A stretch of 64,000 nt of DNA from Cyanobacteria bacterium FACHB-DQ100 (GTDB lineage Bacteria; Cyanobacteriota; Cyanobacteriia; Leptolyngbyales; Leptolyngbyaceae). Below, in pieces: positions 17,385 to 26,549 of the stretch; position 1 is the stretch's first letter, and every line of letters begins with the position of its first letter. The DNA is taken from assembly GCA_014695195.1 (NCBI GenBank), contig JACJNW010000028.1, forward strand, positions 434,001 to 498,000, in the 5' to 3' direction. The notes beneath the pieces are model-generated. The model was not told the DNA's origin. It ran no database searches and worked only from the letters and a program-made list of their open reading frames with translations. Both the position numbers and the translations under genes were made by a program.

Positions 17385-19958
17385 ATGGCGCGGACGCAAC
17401 CTCAATCACAACAGTTAAACATTCTCCCAACCGGACAGGTGATCCCAACTGCTCTACATACGGAGATGCAGCAGTCCTATCTAGAATATGCCATGAGCGT
17501 GATCGTAGGACGTGCGCTGCCGGATGTCCGCGATGGTTTAAAGCCTGTTCATCGTCGTATTTTATACGCGATGCACGAATTAGGCTTAACTCCCGATCGA
17601 CCTTACCGTAAATGCGCCCGTGTCGTCGGGGATGTCTTAGGTAAATATCACCCGCACGGCGATCAGGCGGTTTACGATGCGCTGGTGCGAATGGTGCAGG
17701 ATTTTTCTAGTCGCTATCCGTTAGTTGGGGGTCACGGAAACTTTGGATCAGTTGATAATGATCCGGCTGCGGCGATGCGATACACCGAGACGCGACTCTC
17801 TGCGATCGGGAATGAAGCTTTATTAAATGAAATTGGCGAGGCAACGGTTGATTTTGTTGGTAACTTTGATAATTCACAACAAGAACCAACCGTATTACCC
17901 GCGCAGTTACCGATTCTGTTGCTAAATGGCAGTTCAGGGATTGCGGTGGGGATGGCGACGAATATTCCACCCCATAATTTAGGTGAAGTTATTGATGGGT
18001 TGGTGGCGTTGATCGATCGACCTACCTTATCAGATGATGAATTACTCGCACTAATTCCGGGGCCTGACTTCCCTACAGGCGGCGAAATTATTGACACAAA
18101 TGGAATTCGAGAAGCTTACTTAACCGGACGCGGAAGTATTCCCGTTCGCGGAATTGCTAATCTTGAAGAAGTTAGCACTGGACGCGGCAAGCATCGTAGA
18201 AGCGCGATCGTGATTACAGAGTTGCCTTTCCAAGTGAATAAGGCAGGGCTGATCGAAAAGATTGCGGAACTTGTGAACACAGGCAAGATCGAAGGCATTG
18301 GGGACTTGCGGGATGAGAGTGATCGCGAGGGGATTCGCGTGGTGATCGAACTGCGCCGCGATGCGAATCCTCAAAAAATTCTTAACCTGCTCTACCGGCA
18401 AACTCCACTGCAAACCAATTTCGGCGTAATTTTGCTGGCGTTAGACAATGCTCAACCGCGCCAAATGACGCTGCGAGAATTACTGAATTCATTCTTATTG
18501 TTCCGCGAAACCACCCTAACTCGGCAATATCGCAACGAATACGAGCAAGCCGAAAGCCAACTTCACATTGTTGAAGGTCGATTAAAAGCGTTGTCGAACC
18601 TTGATGACGTGATTCAAATTCTGCGGAATGCTCCAGATGGCGGCACTGCTAAACTTCAGCTGCAAGAGCGGCTAGATTTGAGCGATCGACAAGCCGATGC
18701 AATTCTTTCGATGCCGCTGCGTCGTCTCACCGGAATGGAGCGTCAAAGCCTGCAAACCGAGCATGACGAACTTGTTGTGAAAATGCAGGAGTTGAATAAG
18801 CTCCTCAGCGATCGCCGTGAATTACTGAAAGCGCTGAAGAAAGACTTACGATCGCTAAAGAAAAAATACAGCGACGATCGACGAACTAAAATCGTTGCGG
18901 CTACAGAAATTGCAGCCGAAGTCAGCGAAAAAGATGATGTTCCTGCGGCAAAATCAACAACAAATTTATCATTTGAGTTTGAGGAAGAAGAACAGTCCGC
19001 AGTCGTGGAAGTGACACGGCGCGGATATGTGCGGCGAATGACTCCGAAAGTGTACGATCGCGTCAGCAAGAATCGCAACGATGACACCGCCACGAAAGAA
19101 CTTGAAGACGGAGACGATTTCGCAACGCAAACCGATTTCACCACCACAGGTAAAACGCTAGTTGTGTTTACGCGCAGTGGAAAAGCTTTTGCGGTGAAAG
19201 TCCGCGACATCCCACAAGCGAATAACGGCAAATCGAAAGGCACACCGCTTGTAACTCTCCTGCCACCTGCCGCACAAGCAGAACCGGATTCGATCGCAGG
19301 CACGTTCATCCTGCCAGACGCGATCGAGGATCAATTTGTCCTGCTGCTCACCGAACAAGGACGCATCAAACGATTACCACTCTCTGAATTTACAGATTTA
19401 ACCGGGCGGGGACTCACCGCATTGAAGCTCAAAGAGGGCGATCAGCTTTTGTGTGTGAGTCCGGTGCAAGTCGGAGAACAAGTCTTACTCGCAACTTCAA
19501 GCGGACGAGTCTTAAGATTTGAGGTGAACGATTTGCAGATTCCGATCGCAACTCGCACCTCTCAAGGTCAAACCGGAATGCGCGTTTCTAAGAAAGAACA
19601 GATTGTCGGTTGGGCGATCGCTAACGAAGACGATACGTTTCTGATGATTTCTGATCAAGGTTACGCGAAACACATGGAGGTGAGAGCCTTACGTCGAGCA
19701 AGCGCGGGAGAACTCGGAACCCAATCCTTCCACTTCAACAACAAAACCGATGTAGTGGCAGGAATCGTTGCCGTATTACCTCAATCGCTGGTGTTCCTGT
19801 TAACGAATGAGAATCACTTAGCGCGGATTGATGTAGACGAGATCGATCTGAGCGCGAGAGACGATCGTGGTAGTCGAGTCGTCAAACTGAGCAAAACTGA
19901 GCGGGTGACTCATGTAAGTTTGCCTGTGCTGTATGGAGACGAGGAAGCGATCGAATAG
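17385..19958 (+). CDS. Type IIA topoisomerase subunit A (GyrA/ParC paralogue)
   Basis: The 857-residue protein has the whole breakage-reunion domain: [41 protein letters not shown], and catalytic Y133 in MRYTETRLS. The C-terminal beta-pinwheel repeats run from about residue 540. The GyrA box (QRRGGKG), essential for gyrase wrapping, is not visible; the region around residue 563 instead reads [16 protein letters not shown]. This argues for a ParC-like, topoisomerase IV-type or gyrA2 paralogue. The position equivalent to E. coli GyrA Ser83 is Gln (Q94). The B subunit is not nearby. Confidence 0.9.
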   Translation: MARTQPQSQQLNILPTGQVIPTALHTEMQQSYLEYAMSVIVGRALPDVRDGLKPVHRRILYAMHELGLTPDRPYRKCARVVGDVLGKYHPHGDQAVYDALVRMVQDFSSRYPLVGGHGNFGSVDNDPAAAMRYTETRLSAIGNEALLNEIGEATVDFVGNFDNSQQEPTVLPAQLPILLLNGSSGIAVGMATNIPPHNLGEVIDGLVALIDRPTLSDDELLALIPGPDFPTGGEIIDTNGIREAYLTGRGSIPVRGIANLEEVSTGRGKHRRSAIVITELPFQVNKAGLIEKIAELVNTGKIEGIGDLRDESDREGIRVVIELRRDANPQKILNLLYRQTPLQTNFGVILLALDNAQPRQMTLRELLNSFLLFRETTLTRQYRNEYEQAESQLHIVEGRLKALSNLDDVIQILRNAPDGGTAKLQLQERLDLSDRQADAILSMPLRRLTGMERQSLQTEHDELVVKMQELNKLLSDRRELLKALKKDLRSLKKKYSDDRRTKIVAATEIAAEVSEKDDVPAAKSTTNLSFEFEEEEQSAVVEVTRRGYVRRMTPKVYDRVSKNRNDDTATKELEDGDDFATQTDFTTTGKTLVVFTRSGKAFAVKVRDIPQANNGKSKGTPLVTLLPPAAQAEPDSIAGTFILPDAIEDQFVLLLTEQGRIKRLPLSEFTDLTGRGLTALKLKEGDQLLCVSPVQVGEQVLLATSSGRVLRFEVNDLQIPIATRTSQGQTGMRVSKKEQIVGWAIANEDDTFLMISDQGYAKHMEVRALRRASAGELGTQSFHFNNKTDVVAGIVAVLPQSLVFLLTNENHLARIDVDEIDLSARDDRGSRVVKLSKTERVTHVSLPVLYGDEEAIE

Positions 19959-20061
19959 ATCGATGTTGCGGTGGGCAGATGGCTAAATCTCTGATCACCG
20001 CGACACAAATGAATTAAAGCTGCGACTTAAAGGATCTTGTTAGCTTAGGTAGCGCAAAAAA

Positions 20062-20274
20062 ATGATTTGTGAATCTTGTAGCGGACAACCTATCTTCAGA
20101 AAAGTGAGACGACAACATTGGCTAAACGACAGCCTCTACATTGTTGAAAATGTTGATGCTGAAGTTTGTCCAGACTGTGGAGAGCGCTATTTTCATGCCA
20201 CCGTTTTAGACAAAATCGATCGACTACTCACCGCAGAACATATCCGGTCAAGCAGCTCTCCGCAAGGAGCATGA
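20062..20274 (+). CDS. YgiT-type zinc-finger protein, C-terminus apparently altered
   Basis: The 70-residue product has two CxxC pairs (CESC near the start and CPDCGERYF in the middle), as in YgiT/MqsA-type antitoxin N-domains. After EH at about residue 60 the expected tail is lost: shifting frame at 20240-20243 restores a plausible PVKQ continuation. That points to an AT duplication causing a frameshift. The frame then ends inside a PIN-toxin remnant on the other strand. No partner toxin is upstream. It may still be expressed but is probably a relic. Confidence 0.55.
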   Translation: MICESCSGQPIFRKVRRQHWLNDSLYIVENVDAEVCPDCGERYFHATVLDKIDRLLTAEHIRSSSSPQGA

Positions 20275-20407
20275 CTTCCCAGATGGTGATAGGACTTAAC
20301 CATAATTCAGTGTCGGAGTCTGAGATTATATTCTTCAAGTTCTGGGAAAGTTGTGGGTCATCAAACAGATACCAGAGTCAAATATGCGTATCCAGCAGGA
20401 TTTTTAT
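20252..20407 (-). pseudogene. Decayed PIN-domain (VapC-type) toxin
   Basis: Immediately after the antitoxin, the minus strand encodes a PIN-domain N-terminus: KILLDTHI, a stop, then LWYLFDDPQLSQNLKN, and later ELWLSPITIWEVMLLAE. The family normally reads DTHIWLW or DTHALLW; here the codon before LWYLF is TGA at 20378-20380. The start position reads ATA where ATG would overlap the antitoxin stop as ATGA, so one G-to-A change would explain both. The C-terminal two thirds are missing. The toxin is almost certainly dead. Confidence 0.8.
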
Positions 20408-20643
20408 TGCAGCACTTCCCAAGGCTGCTCAATGGGAGAAACGATATCACCTAAAATTTCACCACGACCTTTCATACATCCAGCAGCAGGACGGGGCTTA
20501 TGAGATTGCGCTGGAGTGATGATCGCAATAGGTTTGCCCTCATGAATTACAGTGAGGGGTGTATTGGTTCGTTGAAGTTCTAGTTGAAGTTCTAACAGTA
20601 TTGCTTGCAGAGCTTCAGGAAGCTCATTCGTCGTAATCGTCAT
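20404..20643 (-). CDS. Type II antitoxin (Phd/YefM-like), orphaned
   Basis: A 79-residue protein. The segment TPLTVIHEGKPIAIITPAQ matches the N-terminal operator-binding region of Phd/YefM or related VapB-type antitoxins, and the C-terminus (ILGDIVSPIEQPWEVLQ) resembles the toxin-binding tail of antitoxins paired with PIN toxins. The frame is intact, unlike its downstream toxin. It may have been kept for repression or as an anti-addiction factor. Confidence 0.75.
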   Translation of the reverse strand: MTITTNELPEALQAILLELQLELQRTNTPLTVIHEGKPIAIITPAQSHKPRPAAGCMKGRGEILGDIVSPIEQPWEVLQ

Positions 20644-20836
20644 TGAGTTAGATTAAATGAATAAACTCTATGTTTATTCGTTACTCATTTTCTTGAGTTG
20701 ATTTGAGGCATTCGCGATCGCACCCTCACACGACGAAATGTAACAATTTGTCAAGGCAAATGAGAGAATCCCCTTTCGCATCGTGCCCGAAACTCGGTAA
20801 ACTACAAAGTGACTTCTGAGATACTGCAATAACAAC

Positions 20837-21322
20837 ATGAGCGTAGTTAGCCAAGTTATCCTACAAGCCGACGACGAGCTTCGTTACCCAACGAGAGGCG
20901 AACTCAACGGGATAAGAGAGTTTTTTCAAACCGGAGAACAGCGCACTCGGATCGCGAGTGTTTTGTCTGAGAGCGAAAAGAAAATCGTAGAACAAGCCAG
21001 CAAGCAATTGTGGAAAAAACGCCCCGATTTCATTTCTCCGGGCGGTAACGCTTACGGAAACCGGGAACGGGCGCTGTGTTTACGCGATTACGGCTGGTAT
21101 TTACGCCTAGTGACTTATGGCATCCTCTGCGGTAGCACTGACCCGATCGAGAAAATTGGCGTGATCGGTGCGCGGGAAATGTACAACGCGCTCGGTGTTC
21201 CAGTTCCGGGAATGGCAGAGGCAATTCGTTGTCTCAAAGAAGCTTCTCTGGGTCTCCTGAGTGAAGCTGATGCAACAGAAGCGGCTCCCTATTTCGATTT
21301 CATTATTCAAGCGATGTCATAA
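20837..21322 (+). CDS. apcD: Allophycocyanin alpha-B subunit (terminal emitter)
   Basis: The 161-residue phycobiliprotein starts [19 protein letters not shown], which distinguishes ApcD from ApcA. C81, in [13 protein letters not shown], is the phycocyanobilin attachment site. ApcD is a minor core subunit that passes energy from the phycobilisome core, mainly toward photosystem I. It is monocistronic and away from the apcABC operon, as usual. Confidence 0.93.
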   Translation: MSVVSQVILQADDELRYPTRGELNGIREFFQTGEQRTRIASVLSESEKKIVEQASKQLWKKRPDFISPGGNAYGNRERALCLRDYGWYLRLVTYGILCGSTDPIEKIGVIGAREMYNALGVPVPGMAEAIRCLKEASLGLLSEADATEAAPYFDFIIQAMS

Positions 21323-21452
21323 GGCATTCAACTTATCGACTCCCCGGAGTCTCTGGCAGACGATCGTGACACTATCGCGGCGTTTTTGGAGGCTTTGGGG
21401 AATTTTGCTTTTTAAAGTTCCGAAATTTTATAGAGATTGATTGGAGAAAAAG

Positions 21453-22010
21453 ATGACTGCTGTTGAAGTTTTATCGTTCTGGTTCGGGGACAAGCTAGAA
21501 ATGCGGAAGGAATGGTTTACCAAAAATCCAATTTTTGATGCAGAGGTACGATCGCGCTTTCTCCCCCTTTACGAGCAAGCCGCATCGAATCAGCTTGACG
21601 ACTGGAGCAGTTCTCCCGAAAGCTGTTTAGCGTTGATCATTGTGTTAGATCAATTTCCGCGCAATCTGTTTCGGGACACACCTCGATCGTTTGCGACAGA
21701 TACTAAAGCATTAGAAATTGCGAAAGATGCGATCGATCAGCAGTTTGATCAGCAAGTTGCCCCAGTCCAGCGATTCTTCTTCTATTTGCCGCTCGAACAC
21801 AGTGAAAATCTCGACGATCAAAACGAATCAGTCCGTTTATTTGAGCAATTTAAAGGCAATCCTGAGTTAGAAGAAATTTACGATTACGCTTTGCGCCATC
21901 GAGCGGTAATCGAGCAGTTTGGGCGGTTTCCTCACCGCAATCAAATTCTGGGTCGTTCTTCTACGCCAGAAGAAATCGAGTTCCTGAAACAGCCCGGATC
22001 GTCGTTCTGA
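21453..22010 (+). CDS. DUF924 family protein
   Basis: The 185-residue all-helical protein has the DUF924 signatures VLSFWFGD, ALIIVLDQFPRNLFRDTP and FYLPLEHSE, followed by HRAVIEQFGRFPHRNQILGR. Members adopt a TPR-like fold; the function is unknown. I start at the ATG because GGAG lies six bases before it, although a TTG four codons upstream is in frame. The hydrolase gene starts about 20 bases downstream, so the two probably form an operon. Confidence 0.88.
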   Translation: MTAVEVLSFWFGDKLEMRKEWFTKNPIFDAEVRSRFLPLYEQAASNQLDDWSSSPESCLALIIVLDQFPRNLFRDTPRSFATDTKALEIAKDAIDQQFDQQVAPVQRFFFYLPLEHSENLDDQNESVRLFEQFKGNPELEEIYDYALRHRAVIEQFGRFPHRNQILGRSSTPEEIEFLKQPGSSF

Positions 22011-22030
22011 AATCTTTTTAAGCCAAAATC

Positions 22031-23203
22031 ATGAACATTGCCGCTGACACGATTCCCACGCTTGAGCAAATCAATCAAACGAAATCTGCGATCGATGCCT
22101 ATATTCAATCTCTCAATCAGAATCCTGATGGTAGAGACGGTGCACTGCCGTATTACTTATTTCACGAACCGGGTCGATCGATTCGCGGCACGGTAATGAT
22201 TTTTCACGGATTCAGCGCCAAACCGCATCAAATGTGGCGATTGGCAGATTATCTCTTTCGCAATGGGTTCAACGTTTATCAACCCTCGATCGCAGGACAT
22301 CCGCTCATCAATCCAGCCAAAAACTGGTGTCAGGTCGATCTCAAGCCCGAATATGCAGAACCGATTAAAGAAAAGGTGCAAAAAGATCCGGTGCTGCAAG
22401 CGTATATCAAAAACTTCACGAATAATCCAGGAGCTACCCGTCCCGGATTTATGCAACAGATGGGATTGATGGCGCGATTAGTCATGATTGAGCCGCAACT
22501 GCTCGATATTATCAAAGCGCTAGAATTGCCCGATGATCCAGATTTCGATCGCTATTTCATTTCTTCGCATTTACGCTATCTCACCGAAGCGCAAGCAAGA
22601 TTAAACGAACTTGCGGCAATGCCGGGAGATATTTTCACGGTGGGCTTGTCGGTTGGCGGTGCGGCTGCCTTGGGATTAGCGGCATCGCGTCCCGATCGCG
22701 TCCGGAGAGTGGTTGCTTATGCGCCCTTGCTGAAGATCTACGGGGAAGAACGGCGGCGCTATGTGAACTTAGCAGGCCCGTTGGACATTAGCGAATCGGG
22801 TTGGGATGCGAATTTGAGATTTCCGGTTGGATGTCTGACGGCTGCCGATCGCTTTGGGAGCAGCATGGTTTTGAGTGACAAATCGGTGCGATCGCTCTCA
22901 AACATTCCCACGTTCTTAGTCTTGACTGAGAACGAAGATGCAGCCGATATCGAAACGAATCAAGACTTTTACCAGCGCATCGGTGGAGAAGGCGAAGGAC
23001 ATCGATTTTTCCTGTATCCCAAAGAAGATCTCGTGCCGCATCCGATGGTTGATCCAACTGAAGTCAGCCAAAATATGAGTAATCGATTCTGGCAGAGCCT
23101 GTATCAGGAGACGTTCCGCTTTTTGACTGCTGGACGAGTAAACACGACTAACTTGCATAGCATTGAGCAAGATCCAAATTTACCGATCGTGCCTCCTGTT
23201 TAA
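22031..23203 (+). CDS. Alpha/beta-hydrolase
   Basis: The 390-residue protein has an oxyanion HGF motif (MIFHGFSAKPHQM), the nucleophile elbow GLSVGGAA, a candidate acid in LVLTENEDAADIETN, and a candidate His in LVPHPMV. A long helical insertion (about residues 105-190) would form a lid. There is no signal peptide, so it is cytosolic. The substrate is unknown; carboxylesterase or lipase-like activity is likely. It follows the DUF924 gene closely. Confidence 0.8.
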   Translation: MNIAADTIPTLEQINQTKSAIDAYIQSLNQNPDGRDGALPYYLFHEPGRSIRGTVMIFHGFSAKPHQMWRLADYLFRNGFNVYQPSIAGHPLINPAKNWCQVDLKPEYAEPIKEKVQKDPVLQAYIKNFTNNPGATRPGFMQQMGLMARLVMIEPQLLDIIKALELPDDPDFDRYFISSHLRYLTEAQARLNELAAMPGDIFTVGLSVGGAAALGLAASRPDRVRRVVAYAPLLKIYGEERRRYVNLAGPLDISESGWDANLRFPVGCLTAADRFGSSMVLSDKSVRSLSNIPTFLVLTENEDAADIETNQDFYQRIGGEGEGHRFFLYPKEDLVPHPMVDPTEVSQNMSNRFWQSLYQETFRFLTAGRVNTTNLHSIEQDPNLPIVPPV

Positions 23204-23247
23204 TTGCAGTTGCGATGGGTGCTTTCTGAACACAGCGATAAAAGCAC

Positions 23248-23850
23248 TCATCGCCCAGCGTTGAGAATTTGTTCTGCGGTAAGTTGCAAGTGTGGAAATG
23301 TGAGAGAAATGACGCAATTGCTCCCCTGAAATCGCTTGACTTGATAGACTCCATCCACCAACGAGTACACGCTAACGGTCGGACGTTTCGGAGAACCAAT
23401 ATACTTTGCTGCTCCAAACGGATCAGGATCAACAATCCAATATTCTCGAATTCCTTTGTTTTGGTATTCTGTCACCTTCTCGCGGTAGTCTTGCAGCGCA
23501 GTGCTATCGCTCACAACCTCCACGATTACAATGGCAGCAGTCGTTAAGATAGCAGGTCGATCAATAGATTCTTCAACTGCTTCGATTGGCACGATCGCGA
23601 CATCTGGAAGGCGAGAGGTGTTTTCTTCTGTTTGCTGTCCAGGATCGCGATGTGCTTCCCAGGGGAGCTGTCGCCGAGTAATCTCATCGTCGAATGCGCG
23701 TTCTAGAAATTTAGCAATTCGATAATGTAACCAAACAGGCGGAGTCATTAGCTGTAATTCTCCCCGGACTAATTCGTAGCGCTCTTGACTTGTTTCACAG
23801 AAGTCCAAATATTCCTGAAAAGTCAGTTTCTTCGTCTTTGCGATGTTCAT
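23248..23850 (-). CDS. Uma2-family (PD-(D/E)XK-like) protein
   Basis: About 200 residues from MNIAKTKKLTFQEYLDF. The family core is visible: YELVRGELQLMTPP, LPDVAIVPIEAVEE, and IVEVVSDSTALQDYREKVTEYQNKGIREYWIVDP. These give the acidic and lysine residues of a restriction-endonuclease-like fold. Such genes are highly multiplied in cyanobacteria and of unsettled role. A GTG six codons upstream is an alternative start. Confidence 0.9.
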   Translation of the reverse strand: MNIAKTKKLTFQEYLDFCETSQERYELVRGELQLMTPPVWLHYRIAKFLERAFDDEITRRQLPWEAHRDPGQQTEENTSRLPDVAIVPIEAVEESIDRPAILTTAAIVIVEVVSDSTALQDYREKVTEYQNKGIREYWIVDPDPFGAAKYIGSPKRPTVSVYSLVDGVYQVKRFQGSNCVISLTFPHLQLTAEQILNAGR

Positions 23851-23881
23851 GCGATCGTGCCTCGCCACTCCGGTAAGACAA

Positions 23882-24565
23882 TCATAGCGAGCGTCGTAGT
23901 TCTTGAATACTCTGACGAATTAGGGGAATCGTTGACACTAAGATTAATCCGGCGATCGCTAAGCTAATCGCGCCATCTGCCCACATCCAATGAAAAACAG
24001 CAACGGAGAGCGCTGCAACAATCACCCCAATCGCTCCTAACGCGTCCGCGACAACGTGCAAAAATGCCGCACGTAAGTTCAAATCGTGATCGCTGCCTTG
24101 ATGCAAGATTGCAATATTAATACCATTCACCGCTAAACCAACGATCGCAGTAATTAGCATCGGTAAGCTAGAGATCTCAGGTGATGTTGTTTGAAACCGG
24201 GCGATCGCTTCCCACATAATCCACAGCGACACTACGATCAGTCCAACTCCGTTTAGCAAAGCTGCCCAAGTTTCCGGCGAGCGACTCGGTTTGATGGTAA
24301 CGGTATTCTCGCCGATCCAGCCCCACTGCATCGGAGCCTGAGCCATCCGCGTCGCTAATAATGCCAACACCAGCGCAAAACAATCAGACACTAAATGTCC
24401 TGCCTCCGCCACCAGCGCGAGACTGTGACTCGATACGCCGATCGCGCCTTCAACTCCGGCAAAGCTGCCTACCACAATCAGCGCAGATAAAAGCTGACGT
24501 TGCTTGGTTTGGGGATCGTGGACAGGACAGGCACAATTGAGAGAATGAGGAGCGTGCATCGGCAT
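23882..24565 (-). CDS. Cation diffusion facilitator (CzcD-like), short form
   Basis: The 227-residue protein has six predicted membrane helices, with HxxxD metal sites in helix 2 (AGHLVSD) and helix 5 (LHVVADALG). The N-terminus (HAPHSLNCACPVHD) is His/Cys-rich and may bind metal. The usual C-terminal cytoplasmic dimerisation domain is absent: the protein ends soon after helix 6. Likely a Zn/Co/Cd exporter of the plasma membrane. No metal regulator is adjacent. Confidence 0.85.
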   Translation of the reverse strand: MPMHAPHSLNCACPVHDPQTKQRQLLSALIVVGSFAGVEGAIGVSSHSLALVAEAGHLVSDCFALVLALLATRMAQAPMQWGWIGENTVTIKPSRSPETWAALLNGVGLIVVSLWIMWEAIARFQTTSPEISSLPMLITAIVGLAVNGINIAILHQGSDHDLNLRAAFLHVVADALGAIGVIVAALSVAVFHWMWADGAISLAIAGLILVSTIPLIRQSIQELRRSL

Positions 24566-24634
24566 CTCAACGAATACAACGGGATCATTGACTGTGACCA
24601 GTGTAGATGAGTTTCCGCTGAACGCTCCAGAAAT

Positions 24635-25075
24635 CTACCACTTCTTATAGGGCAGGAATTTACCATTCATGGTCAAAAGGACGCGATCGCCCTTCGGATC
24701 TTCGATTTTCTCGATGTCGAGGGTGAAATCGATCGCGCTCATGATGCCATCCCCGAATTTTTCATGAATGACTTCTTTGATCGGCATTCCGTAGACCTGC
24801 ATGATCTCGTAAAAGCGATAAATCAACGGGTCAGTCGGAACAACAGGGCCTAAACCTTTCACAGACGATTGAGTGAGTTCTGAAGCAAGATCCTGACTCA
24901 ATCCCAAAGCGTGTAATAGCTTTGAGGCTTCATCTTCAGAAGCCGTCGCTTGGCGGTAAAACAGGGACGCAATCCAAACTTCGTCGCGTCCGAGCATGGC
25001 TTCTAGATCGGCGAAGCTCAACCCCTTTTCCTTTTTTGCGGCTAGGAGTTTTTGTGTGATTTCTGGGATAGTCAT
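24635..25075 (-). CDS. cynS: Cyanate hydratase (cyanase)
   Basis: The 146-residue protein from [11 protein letters not shown] has an N-terminal helical domain and the conserved active-site segments [15 protein letters not shown] and [10 protein letters not shown], with R87, E90 and S113 in the catalytic positions. It turns cyanate and bicarbonate into ammonia and CO2 as a decamer, providing nitrogen. The cynABD transporter genes, often linked in cyanobacteria, are absent here, so cyanate may arise internally. An upstream alternative start adds four residues. Confidence 0.95.
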   Translation of the reverse strand: MTIPEITQKLLAAKKEKGLSFADLEAMLGRDEVWIASLFYRQATASEDEASKLLHALGLSQDLASELTQSSVKGLGPVVPTDPLIYRFYEIMQVYGMPIKEVIHEKFGDGIMSAIDFTLDIEKIEDPKGDRVLLTMNGKFLPYKKW

Positions 25076-25189
25076 GGGATGTATCAAATTCGGGTCGGTT
25101 CTACTTGTAGGCGAATTTGATCCTATAGATTTGTTGCGATCGCTACCGTTCGATCATTTGGAGCGATCACGATTCCTGCCAAAATAAAT

Positions 25190-25214
25190 AGAGACAAGTC
25201 ACCGACTTGTCTCT
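25190..25214 (-). terminator. Hairpin downstream of thf1
   Basis: An 11-bp perfect stem (AGAGACAAGTC / GACTTGTCTCT) with a 3-nt loop, followed on the minus strand by ATTTATTTT. It lies 54 bases past the thf1 stop and upstream of cynS; probably a terminator. Confidence 0.6.
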
Positions 25215-25268
25215 ACCATCGTTTGGATTTCCCGACACAATCCAGGAATACAGCAATTAAGATTCAGT

Positions 25269-25961
25269 TTAAGACTCAGTAGTTGCCTCGTCTTTCGAGG
25301 GTTCGACAGTTTTTGCTTGGGCGCGTTCCTCGCGTTTCTTGCGATCGGCAGCCAGCGCATCTGCAATCACCGCTTGAATCTGCGTCATTTTCTCCAGATT
25401 GCTGCGGTACAGTTCCAAATCTTTTTGCATCTTGTCTTGCGACACGTTCAAGGCTTGACCGACTTGTTTTAAGGCTTCAGTTAGTTTGGCAGTATCCTTG
25501 ACCGAATCGGGGCTAGCCGTTTCGAGAACCGTGTACAAACCAACCGCAAATAAACGGCTGTATTTGAACTTCGGATTTGATGCGATCGCGGCTAGCACCT
25601 CGCGAAACTCACCCGCCTTGTCGGGAATTACAAGGTTCTCCCAAGGATTTTGCGATGCGGCAGAAAGTAGGTGCTGGGCATCGTTGCGATACTGTTGCGG
25701 ATCGGATTCGAGGGCGCGACAGAGCGAGCTGAAAATCGATTCTTTGTCGGCTTCAGGGCGATATCCCTGCATAAAGCGATCGAACGTCGTCACCACACCC
25801 AGCGCATAGAAGGGGTCGTAGCGGAAGTCCGTGTTGACGGCAAGCAGGTGCATTTCGACCATCAGTTCTTCCACCACTCGCCGGAAAATCGAATTCACCG
25901 GACGGGTGTGCAGATTGTAAAACGATCGCTTGGTATCAGAAACGGTACGAACACTATTCAC
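25269..25961 (-). CDS. thf1: Thylakoid formation protein Thf1/Psb29
   Basis: The 230-residue protein begins VRTVSDTKRSFYNLHTRPVN and continues RVVEELMVEMHLL and ALGVVTTFDRFMQGY, all diagnostic for Psb29/Thf1. The C-terminal third is a charged helix with lysine/glutamate repeats (RKKREERAQAK). It supports photosystem II biogenesis and repair, partly via the FtsH protease. The GTG start gives the conserved N-terminus; no ATG is available. Confidence 0.95.
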   Translation of the reverse strand: MNSVRTVSDTKRSFYNLHTRPVNSIFRRVVEELMVEMHLLAVNTDFRYDPFYALGVVTTFDRFMQGYRPEADKESIFSSLCRALESDPQQYRNDAQHLLSAASQNPWENLVIPDKAGEFREVLAAIASNPKFKYSRLFAVGLYTVLETASPDSVKDTAKLTEALKQVGQALNVSQDKMQKDLELYRSNLEKMTQIQAVIADALAADRKKREERAQAKTVEPSKDEATTES

Positions 25962-26096
25962 GGGATTTTTCGGGGATCTACGTTAAACCATTGTAGAGGG
26001 TAACGGGAGATCGATATTGTTTTTGCCGCGATTCGCTCTCAATTTAGAAATTGTGATCTGTCAGAATTGTTCAAATTAGTTTTAAGGGAGATGGGT

Positions 26097-26549
26097 ATGA
26101 AAACGGTGGCGACGGTAGCGCTGGCGCTTGCAGTGTTGGGTCAGGGTGTAGCTATCGCAGCGCTACCCGATGTGGAGACGTATGAATTTGTGACTAAAAA
26201 ATACAATTTGCTGATGCGTCAGAGCCGCGATGGCTGTGTTTTTTATGCTGATCCAGAATTTATCGTCGCGCGAAGCGAAAAGCCCGATCGCTCCGATAAA
26301 AATATTCGTCAACTGATTGTGTTGCAAACGATGACGAAAGACGGCGGTTCGGCTTGTAGTGGTGTGTTTCAGTTTCAATATGCAGATGTGAATTGCAGAA
26401 CCAACACAGTCACCTACACGGATGGTGTTGGTTCTCCCGCAACTTGGAAAACGGCTAGCTATTCTGATCCCGCAATGGCTAAGAAAATCTGCGCTTTACC
26501 GACGGTTGAATTTGCCACGCCTACTCAGAATCTGCCACCCGCAAGATAG
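26097..26549 (+). CDS. Secreted protein of unknown function
   Basis: About 150 residues starting MKTVATVALALAVLGQGVAIAA, a clear signal peptide with a cleavage site near AIAA. The mature part has four cysteines, which could form two disulfides in the periplasm. I recognise no family. I chose this ATG because GGAG lies six bases upstream; in-frame upstream starts would spoil the signal peptide. Its 3' end overlaps the convergent VWA gene by 29 bases. Confidence 0.75.
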   Translation: MKTVATVALALAVLGQGVAIAALPDVETYEFVTKKYNLLMRQSRDGCVFYADPEFIVARSEKPDRSDKNIRQLIVLQTMTKDGGSACSGVFQFQYADVNCRTNTVTYTDGVGSPATWKTASYSDPAMAKKICALPTVEFATPTQNLPPAR

